A DNA stretch of 19,398 bases, from the NCBI GenBank assembly GCA_049644265.1, contig JBARRO010000057.1, positions 1-19,398 on the forward strand, read 5' to 3'. Made by a program: the position numbers and the translations under genes. The DNA comes from JBARRO01 sp049644265. GTDB taxonomy: Bacteria > Bacteroidota > Ignavibacteria > UBA10030. Position 1 is the first letter of the stretch; the number at the start of each line of letters is the position of its first letter. This document shows, piece after piece, positions 15,201 through 19,398 of the stretch. Under the pieces are notes generated by a model. That model searched no databases. It was not told where the DNA came from and saw nothing but the letters and a program-made list of their open reading frames with translations.

Positions 15201-17596
15201 GAGCTGAACCCGCCGTGAATACGAATACCTACTCGATTTCGGGAACCAACGGGACTTCTCGCCTTCCGTCTCTGGTATATGGCCGGCTTGCAAATAATAC
15301 CGAAGGATTCAACCTGGCGTTCGAACAATCGAGCGCCATTCAGTTTAAGGAGTTTGTCGTCAGGCCCTCCGCTCCATTTGATATCACTTACGAGGCCTCC
15401 TTGGTCCAGGTTGCGTCAGGGAACGGATGCACAAACCCGTCAATCGCGACTAGTCCCGGGGCGAACAGTTCAGTGTTTGTGGCCTGGGATGCGAGTGCCT
15501 CGGGCGGCCGACATGTGTTCGTCAGGGAGCGGACAACCTCGTCTTCATGGCTCGGAACGATGGAGCTAACACTCGGATTCAACGTGGACTCGAATCCCGT
15601 CGTTGGAATTGACGACAATCAGTCCACTGTAAGCGTTGTCTGGACAAGCAACGGGACCATCGTTAGAGCTCAAAAGACACTTTCCTCGTCATTCTGGGGC
15701 ACTCCCATGAACGCCGGCTCAGGGAACGCTCCTAGTCTTCTCGACCGAGCCTTGTCTGGTCAGAGCCCTTATGGCATCTGGACTTCCGGAACTTCCGCGC
15801 CATACACCATCAACCTGTCCCCCTTTGTTCAATCCATCGCAGGAACCATATCCAACAACACGACGTGGAGCGGAACGTATAATGTTACGGGTCCTGTGAC
15901 AGTGAATTCAGGGGCATCACTCACTATCACCCCGGGTTCAACGATCATATTTGCGGGTGGCATATCTCTAACTTCTTATGGCGTTCTTTCTGCTGTCGGA
16001 ACTTCTTCCAACAGAATAACCTTCACTTCTTCAAGCACTAGCCCTGGATCTTGGGGCTCAATCGTTCTCGACGGATACGGGACGTTGGGGTCAAGCCTGA
16101 CCTACATGACCATGAGGTATGGCACGGAGATTAGGTGTAACAATGCGCCCGACTTTTCTATCTCCAACTCAACCATAGAAAATACAATCAACGGAATAAA
16201 CGCTTGGGGATCTACGGGGACTGTCGCTAACAACTTGTTTAACCTTCAACGCGACCATGGCGTCATAGTGAGTAACTCAACAATCGGTACACAGTATAAC
16301 ACGATAACAAAAACAGACAATTCCGGAGCGGCTCTGTTGTATAACGAGAATTCGAACAGCTGGGGTAACTATGTCTTTCACAACGATATCTATGGCTACA
16401 ACTGGGGAGTCGCAAGCTCTTACGGTGCATCAATACATTTCGGTGACCAGAATGCAGGATATCACCCAGTCAATAACAGAATCAGAAACTGCCTCTATGG
16501 CTTGATGGTCTATTCGTATGCACAGATCGACTTGTGCGATAATTACAATGGCTACTTGAACAGTATTCGTAACAACGTGTGCTATCATGCTTACGTCTAC
16601 AATAATTCGACTGTTTTCGCGGCATTCAACTATTGGGGAAATCCAGTGAATTGGAACCAGTTCTACGTCGGATCGGCCTCGTATCTGGATAACGGGGATG
16701 AACTGTCCTATGATCCTTGGCCGGACGGATCTGGCGGAACCAGAATTGCAGACATAGGTTTGCAGGCTATCTCCGACCAGAATGGTGCCAAACAGTCTTC
16801 TCAGCAAGACACACAATCCTGGATCAAAGAAGGTAGGAAACTTCGACGGCAGGGGAACCTCTCTGGAGCCTTCGATTGCTTCAAGAATGCTCTTTCCAAC
16901 AATGAAAGCCCGACTGAGGCCTTGCTGGGAATTGCCTCTCTATATGGGAGTAACCTTGACAGAGATGTCGAAGGAGTGCTTTCGTCATTGCCTAAGAACA
17001 GGTTCCCCCTCAGCGCCTACCTGCATGCAGGCATTCTTAGTAGACAAGGGAAAAACGATGACGCTATACTCGAGTTATCCAGAATTCAAGAAGATTCGGA
17101 CCTGGGTCGGGCATCCAAGTATCTGCGCTTCCACATTGTCCTAAACAACAAGAAAGACAAAGAGCAGGCCGAGACAATTCTCAATTCACTAGGCACTCGT
17201 GGCGACAACGACATTGAATATGCATTGGCACAACATGATCTGTTGAGCTTTTTGGGAAGTGAAATGCCTGCGGCTGAATTTGAGAAGTACTCTTCTGACA
17301 CCAGACCAGCAATCCCGACGAATTTCGAGTGCTTCCAGAATTACCCGAATCCTTTCAACCCTGTCACTACAATCCAGTATCAACTTCCTGTCAATGGAAA
17401 TGTAAGTTTGAAGGTCTACGATATTCTCGGGCAGGAGGTTGCCGATCTTGTCAACGAACAGAAGGGACCTGGGATTTACGCTGTGCAGTGGGATGCATCA
17501 AAGTTGCCGAGCGGAATTTACCTTTCCCATTTTTCAGTGCTTAGCGAAAATGGAAAGCAGTTCGCAAAAGTTGTAAAGATGGCTCTGTTGAAGTAG
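12245..17596 (+). CDS. Giant multidomain secreted protein: heparinase II/III-like, BNR-like propeller, beta-helix, TPR-like, sorting domain
   Basis: 1783 residues. Signal peptide ~1-21 (MKTRTVLIPILVILLQGRVQA, then QHPNLLF). Residues ~22-430 look like the alpha/alpha toroid of heparinase II/III-type lyases (start 'HPNLLFASSDVNAI', later PE308GLEYLNY315SAEG). Residues ~430-690 resemble the beta-sandwich half: 'RYAAGTH464GYPNAGSFIFGDGNKLLVRNPGY' and 'AISH502STV'. Residues ~850-1190 carry BNR/sialidase-like repeats ('VVYSSDGSIWYTRKDG', 'NVYYRRSTDNGSSWESP', 'VNVHLAWEED'). Residues ~1200-1500 form a right-handed beta-helix ('GSTIIFAGGISLTSYGVLSAVGT', 'DFSISNSTIENTINGINAW'). Residues ~1515-1670 are helical with TPR-like pairs ('LRRQGNLSGAFDCFKNALS'). 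The end is a sorting domain ('FECFQNYPNPFNPVT', 'VYDILGQEVADLVNEQ', 'SGIYLSHF'). It is probably a T9SS-exported glycan-active or glycan-binding protein. Catalysis is uncertain because the heparinase signature is degenerate. Confidence 0.8.
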   Translation: MKTRTVLIPILVILLQGRVQAQHPNLLFASSDVNAIIGKWNSQSVSFPFLDFKTILNRENWTGTHVPNPNHDAPDYDREKAQWAKVLAFRYMMEQSLLDGDPAYNWLYTQQTGYTLDASYDRWMTDGLALIDYSIAYDLLAGSGYFETKFGGDAAARKADIVRVLWDRAAALYAKASNDITAQYFLDNYITEACNSITFLGWEIFRYCLPVVHEEVLELAKFHSEIGNMRIIVGSALGIAWSSMYHEGSGLPQIVGDPNAFATAYAWFLQGQKDVEHFLLNRKRYQDIPSAFGTLSVQSQNVSGAFPEGLEYLNYSAEGFVPFVIMSKVNGLEDYTQDENLKNILEWSYNVQLPTGAAPQLNSSGNSGVYPVASLFATAISNSSHYLWQLQRYSSISLGGVALPVEGFCLLNDPPTSPAQRQFSNLTLESVQGQAVYRNSTTIPTKYILVSAANGPARYAAGTHGYPNAGSFIFGDGNKLLVRNPGYSGASNYGDFRKAISHSTVCPVVNYAIAYDETWGLFDLPPCTDAAITSTTTTNDFSLTNESMELNGLNQELDGTLYSGLATLSINKDIPFEYISSAWYSSQVNKMTYGNCTRSFLMVNNSYLIVRDEITKTSPSLQYAVSLIQGNNGNRSEINWQLGAESTGDGDEVRWNSNADPSTNGSGPILRVNTAAVGGKVGQFSAFEKAMHQNETTRDITYHAAYRTACSFINNYGQILSLIESDQSVSSKSSQLTKRSIDGSGYTLYTIDGRGRTYGRYDVLLSKQASGLQTIAIGDLPSPILTDARFLVMSFPNDFNDPNGIKIFCSGATFISYSNWVFVPNQSGESQTSFTLRTRLTSSTQDPTALSNQRKVSTLGSSTHVVYSSDGSIWYTRKDGSTFSPEVRIRASSSARNPSITTTYPGGQVNVHLAWEEDGDYGYHNVYYRRSTDNGSSWESPILLSWFPSAFPVSNQDATPVVAGSTAPVVVVFRYGDGSWGGLAMRAEPAVNTNTYSISGTNGTSRLPSLVYGRLANNTEGFNLAFEQSSAIQFKEFVVRPSAPFDITYEASLVQVASGNGCTNPSIATSPGANSSVFVAWDASASGGRHVFVRERTTSSSWLGTMELTLGFNVDSNPVVGIDDNQSTVSVVWTSNGTIVRAQKTLSSSFWGTPMNAGSGNAPSLLDRALSGQSPYGIWTSGTSAPYTINLSPFVQSIAGTISNNTTWSGTYNVTGPVTVNSGASLTITPGSTIIFAGGISLTSYGVLSAVGTSSNRITFTSSSTSPGSWGSIVLDGYGTLGSSLTYMTMRYGTEIRCNNAPDFSISNSTIENTINGINAWGSTGTVANNLFNLQRDHGVIVSNSTIGTQYNTITKTDNSGAALLYNENSNSWGNYVFHNDIYGYNWGVASSYGASIHFGDQNAGYHPVNNRIRNCLYGLMVYSYAQIDLCDNYNGYLNSIRNNVCYHAYVYNNSTVFAAFNYWGNPVNWNQFYVGSASYLDNGDELSYDPWPDGSGGTRIADIGLQAISDQNGAKQSSQQDTQSWIKEGRKLRRQGNLSGAFDCFKNALSNNESPTEALLGIASLYGSNLDRDVEGVLSSLPKNRFPLSAYLHAGILSRQGKNDDAILELSRIQEDSDLGRASKYLRFHIVLNNKKDKEQAETILNSLGTRGDNDIEYALAQHDLLSFLGSEMPAAEFEKYSSDTRPAIPTNFECFQNYPNPFNPVTTIQYQLPVNGNVSLKVYDILGQEVADLVNEQKGPGIYAVQWDASKLPSGIYLSHFSVLSENGKQFAKVVKMALLK

Positions 17597-17618
17597 TTCG
17601 CTGAAACTGGGTTAGCGA

Positions 17619-17649
17619 AGCCGTCACAATCCACCGTGGCGGCTTTTTT
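17619..17649 (+). terminator. Intrinsic terminator after the giant gene
   Basis: AGCCGTCAC (17619-17627), 8-base loop, GTGGCGGCT (17636-17644), one G-T pair in the stem, followed by a run of six T. It is preceded by a small TTCGCT/AGCGAA hairpin at 17597-17619. It closes the 11112-17596 operon. Confidence 0.85.
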
Positions 17650-17773
17650 GTTTGGCCTCATTCACACACTGGAAGAAGCGATGAAGAAAAGTGAGTTGGT
17701 GGTTGCGATGTGTTTCCCGTCGGCCAGAAAACGCAAACGCCGACCACGGGGCCGGCTTATGACGAATGAGTCT

Positions 17774-17823
17774 ATCCGACTTCGTGTGCTGAAAGCAGAC
17801 TTCGTCGGATCCTCAAAATGACA
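17774..17823 (+). repeat. Palindromic repeat unit, type D copy 2, with tail
   Basis: Hairpin 17774-17810 repeats the one at 10478-10516 with one arm mismatch (GTGTGCT instead of GTCTGCT). The tail CCTCAAAATGACA at 17811-17823 is identical to that of copy 1. Here the tail runs into unrelated sequence (GACTTTCG), so no type B hairpin forms. Confidence 0.8.
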
Positions 17824-17848
17824 GACTTTCGTTCTTGACACCTTTTCT

Positions 17849-17890
17849 ATCCCGCCGAACAACGGCGGGATGCTGAAAACGACAAACGAG
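17849..17890 (+). repeat. Palindromic repeat unit, type C copy 1, with tail
   Basis: Perfect hairpin ATCCCGCCG, loop AACAA, CGGCGGGAT (17849-17871), followed by GCTGAAAACGACAAACGAG (17872-17890). The tail is the left arm of the type B hairpin without its right arm. Confidence 0.82.
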
Positions 17891-17909
17891 AATCTGCATT
17901 GAGGTCGTT

Positions 17910-17944
17910 CCCCGCCAAACAACGGCGGGGTCTTCAAAACGACA
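17910..17944 (+). repeat. Palindromic repeat unit, type C copy 2, with tail
   Basis: Hairpin CCCCGCC, loop AAACAAC, GGCGGGG (17910-17930). The outer pair differs from copy 1 (C-G instead of T-A), and the tail is TCTTCAAAACGACA (17931-17944). Pairing is kept despite the base changes. Confidence 0.8.
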
Positions 17945-17970
17945 GAGTTTCTTCCTTGTCTCATTTTTCT

Positions 17971-18014
17971 ATCCCGCCAAACAACGGTCAACGACTTGAC
18001 TTGTCAAGCGGGAT
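17971..18014 (+). repeat. Type C copy 3, interrupted by a 21-base insertion
   Basis: ATCCCGCCAAACAACGG (17971-17987) and CGGGAT (18009-18014) are the two parts of a type C unit. Between them lie 21 extra bases (17988-18008) that contain their own palindrome CTTGACTTGTCAAG (17995-18008). The outer arms ATCCCGC/GCGGGAT can still pair. The usual tail GCTGAAAACGACAAACGAG follows and forms the left arm of the next hairpin. Confidence 0.75.
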
Positions 18015-18017
18015 GCT

Positions 18018-18072
18018 GAAAACGACAAACGAGTTAGCTTCGCCTACCGGCTCGCTAACTCGTGTCGTTTTC
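18018..18072 (+). repeat. Long hairpin, type B copy 2, next to the tRNA-Glu 3' end
   Basis: GAAAACGACA, AA bulge, CGAGTTAGC, 15-base loop, GCTAACTCG, TGTCGTTTTC. Relative to the copy at 10519-10565, a C-G pair became G-C and a T-A pair became C-G, and the loop is unrelated. On the minus strand it lies just 4 bases past the tRNA-Glu 3' end and is followed by GTCGTTTTC, so it may also end tRNA transcription. Confidence 0.82.
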
Positions 18073-18076
18073 GCAG

Positions 18077-18149
18077 TAGCCCTAACGGGAATCGAACCCG
18101 TATTTCAGCCTTGAGAGGGCTGCGTCCTAGACCGTTAGACGATAGGGCC
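18077..18149 (-). tRNA. tRNA-Glu (anticodon CTC)
   Basis: Reading the minus strand, the gene folds as a full cloverleaf of 73 bases. The acceptor is GGCCCTA/TAGGGCT, with one G-T pair at 1-72. The D stem is GTCT/GGAC, the anticodon stem CAGCC/GGCTG with loop CTCTCAA (anticodon CTC, GAG codons), and the T stem ACGGG/CCCGT with loop TTCGAAT. The discriminator base is A and CCA is not encoded. The layout of the D arm (TCGTCTA...GGAC) matches bacterial tRNA-Glu. Confidence 0.95.
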
Positions 18150-18291
18150 CGCGCAATGGAAAATTGGGGAAATGGAAAAGTGGAAAAATGGAGTTGGAAG
18201 ATTCCTTGTTAGAGATGGAAGCCTTGGAAAACCAAAAGGGGTTCTTAAAGTTTTTCCATTTCCCCACTTTCTCATTTTTCCACTTGTATCG
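18150..18291. repeat. Purine/pyrimidine inverted blocks between the two tRNA genes
   Basis: TGGGGAAATGGAAAA (18165-18179) is the reverse complement of 18252-18266, and GTGGAAAAATG (18180-18190) that of 18273-18283. The blocks are in the order 1-2...1'-2', so only one pair can form a hairpin at a time. The left part looks like a degenerate 9-base tandem repeat of RTGGAAAAR. No gene is seen here. Confidence 0.5.
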
Positions 18292-18364
18292 CTGCCCGAC
18301 CAGGACTCGAACCTGGACTCTTCTGATCCAGAGTCAGACGTGTTGCCAATTACACTATCGGGCA
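18292..18364 (-). tRNA. tRNA-Gln (anticodon CTG)
   Basis: Minus strand, 73 bases, full cloverleaf. The acceptor TGCCCGA/TCGGGCA begins with T as in bacterial tRNA-Gln. The D stem is GTGT/ACAC, the anticodon stem TCTGA/TCAGA with loop CTCTGGA (anticodon CTG, CAG codons), and the T stem CCAGG/CCTGG with loop TTCGAGT. The discriminator is G and CCA is not encoded. It lies 142 bases upstream of tRNA-Glu in the same direction, so both may come from one transcript. Confidence 0.95.
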
Positions 18365-18543
18365 ATAAATGATCGCTTGTTGCATGCTGCTTGAGAACCT
18401 ACACTTGCCTGATGCGATGTTGAAATAAGTTACAAAAAAAAATGAATTTATCCAAAAGGAAGTTACCCATACGGGACATGACCTTGTGACCTTCACCCGG
18501 CTGGAATCCTCCGAACTGGCGGAGCCCACAAACATGCGGAAGC
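18365..18543. other. Short gene-free spacer between tRNA-Gln and the transposase gene
   Basis: Contains an A9 run (18434-18442) and, at 18516-18541, one copy of the palindrome-half motif that also occurs upstream of the transposase. I see no promoter that I can support for the tRNA genes. Confidence 0.5.
18516..18541 (+). repeat. REP-like motif copy downstream of the RAYT gene
   Basis: CTGGCGGAGCCCAC...TGCGGAA matches 19273-19298 (CTGGTGGAGTCCAC...TGCGGAA) at 20 of 26 positions, and its core resembles the inverted copy at 19239-19254. It lies 3 bases beyond the 3' end of the transposase gene, as REP copies do around RAYT genes. Confidence 0.6.
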
Positions 18544-19140
18544 TCATCCCAGAGGACCTCGCCAAGAGCCATCCGCATCTGACAAAGACTCCAAAATCTG
18601 GTTCGAATGGATCCTGAATTCCTCGATGGATTTGAAGTTGCTCAGAACGACTTCTTTAAAGAGAAACCGATCCGTTCGCAGCCCCAGATAGTCCCGATAG
18701 CTTGAGAACTCCCAGTCTTCGAGCCTCCGAACGAGCCGGGCCCGCACTGGATTCTGATGGATGTAATCGACTAGTGCAGCGAGATGCGACTCGGAAGTCA
18801 CTGGACGCGTCTTCGTATGAGATTGAAACAGGCTGCCATGTCGTCCGTACCGTTTATTTATGGCCTTCGTATGGGAACTGAGCAAAATTCCGAAGTCTCT
18901 CTTCATCATATCGATTTCTTCTTCCCAACCAGCCTCGTCTTCTTCACCCAGAGGATTCACGTAAGCAAGAAAGTGGAAGTGTGTTGGCATCAAACAGTAA
19001 CAGATGGTTTGAAAACGTTTCCCAAAATAGTGATAGAACTTGCCGAGGAAGAACCTATAATTGTCCTTTGTCTTGAAAACAACCTCCTTGTTGTTTGAGC
19101 GATTAAAGATGTGATAATATGTGTCAGGATAGAGTTCCAT
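18544..19140 (-). CDS. REP-associated tyrosine transposase (RAYT, IS200/IS605-like Y1 HUH family)
   Basis: 198 residues. The N-terminus 'YYHIFNRSNNKEVVF' and the strand with MPTH54FH56F, the HUH pair that binds the metal, are typical of this family. The segment 'KAINKRYGRHGSLFQ' and the motif DY126IHQNPVRARLV follow. Y126 is in the position of the catalytic tyrosine of RAYT proteins (the YIHxNPV motif), and the protein ends with the usual 'WEFSSYRDYLG'. All key residues are present and the length is normal, so it looks intact. RAYT proteins are single-copy, domesticated relatives of IS200/IS605 transposases that cut single-stranded palindromic REP sequences. Such repeats flank this gene at 18516-18541 and 19228-19327. 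No clear ribosome binding site precedes the ATG (at 19138-19140), only a C6 and T-rich stretch. Confidence 0.92.
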   Translation of the reverse strand: MELYPDTYYHIFNRSNNKEVVFKTKDNYRFFLGKFYHYFGKRFQTICYCLMPTHFHFLAYVNPLGEEDEAGWEEEIDMMKRDFGILLSSHTKAINKRYGRHGSLFQSHTKTRPVTSESHLAALVDYIHQNPVRARLVRRLEDWEFSSYRDYLGLRTDRFLFKEVVLSNFKSIEEFRIHSNQILESLSDADGSWRGPLG

Positions 19141-19227
19141 TGAAACGGTTGGGGGGAAAAAAGCGGAGAAGCAGCAACGTGGCTTAAAAGCAGGAGGTGA
19201 GCAAATATCGGAGATTCAAGGAAGAAG

Positions 19228-19295
19228 CGCAAGCCCTGGCAGGTGGGCTCCGCCTTCCAAGGTTTTCCCGAGCTGGTGGAGTCCACCTGCTTGCG
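19228..19295. repeat. REP-like hairpin upstream of the RAYT gene
   Basis: CGCAAG, a 6-base bulge CCCTGG, CAGGTGGGCTCCGCC (19240-19254), a 20-base loop, GGTGGAGTCCACCTG (19275-19289), CTTGCG (19290-19295). The stem has 21 pairs, two of them G-T. It lies about 90 bases upstream of the transposase start. Confidence 0.7.
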
Positions 19296-19327
19296 GAAAC
19301 CTCAGACCCGGTGGACCCCACCAGCTC
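19270..19327. repeat. Second inverted repeat upstream of the RAYT gene
   Basis: GAGCTGGTGGAGTCCACC (19270-19287) and GGTGGACCCCACCAGCTC (19310-19327) are 18-base arms with one mismatch around a 22-base spacer. The left arm is shared with the right arm of the hairpin at 19228-19295, so the two structures exclude each other. Within 19328-19398 I see nothing. Confidence 0.7.
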
Positions 19328-19398
19328 AGCGACCGCAACCACTCTAGGTACCCCTTCCTCCCCCCACTCAAACTCCCCCACTGGTTATTGCTCATTGC

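Noticed and set aside
17636..17821. 61-codon frame beginning in the terminator of the giant gene.
   Set aside because: It starts within the terminator stem and runs into the type D repeat; no independent support.
17774..18072. Possible CRISPR array, because several similar palindromic repeats are spaced by unrelated sequence.
   Set aside because: Repeat sequences differ, spacing is irregular (about 20-75 bases), repeats are also found elsewhere in the window, and no cas gene is present.
18844..18873. The RAYT seemed to lack its catalytic tyrosine, because His90 stands where many relatives have Tyr in an 'SYTKAIN'-like segment.
   Set aside because: The catalytic tyrosine of this family lies in the later YIHxNPV motif, which is intact here (Y126). 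The His is therefore not evidence of inactivation.
19184..19381. 65-codon minus-strand frame upstream of the transposase.
   Set aside because: It is made largely of the palindromic repeat sequences at 19228-19327 and has no protein-like features.

Overview
The window looks like a chromosomal segment of a free-living bacterium of the Bacteroidota/Chlorobiota (FCB) lineage, most like the Ignavibacteria. The main evidence is four proteins ending in the C-terminal sorting domain with the 'NYPNPFNPST' block and a terminal 'GIYF...K(M/I)xLxK' strand. A PorV/PorQ-family outer-membrane protein and a second FadL/PorV-like barrel sit in one operon. These are hallmarks of type IX secretion (T9SS) cargo and its outer-membrane machinery. 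Base composition is near 50% G+C. The assignment rests on recognised protein style, not on a marker-gene search.

Layout. (1) 1-4045: operon-like trio of a 5'-truncated surface protein with a sorting domain, a PorV/PorQ-family protein and a FadL/PorV-like barrel, with gaps of 31 and 20 bases. (2) 4115-5158: secreted jelly-roll-like protein with a sorting domain, followed by a perfect GC hairpin. (3) 5262-7283: a small outer-membrane barrel, then an exported protein with two thioredoxin-fold domains. (4) 7385-10359: a beta-helix protein resembling PL6/chondroitinase-B-type lyases, and a paralogue of the 4115 protein, ending in a clear terminator. (5) 10360-11105: non-coding stretch with a terminator, two long hairpins and a palindrome. 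(6) 11112-17596: two-gene operon of a TolB-like propeller lipoprotein and a 1783-residue multidomain protein (heparinase II/III-like, BNR-like propeller, parallel beta-helix, TPR-like, sorting domain), ending in a terminator. (7) 17650-18364: a dense cluster of palindromic repeats, then tRNA-Glu(CTC) and tRNA-Gln(CTG) on the minus strand. (8) 18516-19327: a REP-associated tyrosine transposase (RAYT) on the minus strand, flanked by copies of its own palindromic motif.

How it fits together. Most of the coding capacity makes exported or surface proteins. Two of these look like polysaccharide lyases, and PorV-type proteins would help deliver such cargo to the cell surface. I infer a surface glycan-degrading or glycan-binding region; the substrate cannot be read from the sequence.

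The best candidates for new biology are three. First, the intergenic palindrome system: five units built as hairpin plus a conserved CAAAAYGACA tail, two of them forming a larger hairpin with compensatory changes and ending exactly in tRNA-Glu 3' sequence. Second, a separate palindrome family that flanks the RAYT. Third, the giant chimeric lyase-like protein, whose heparinase signature is degenerate.
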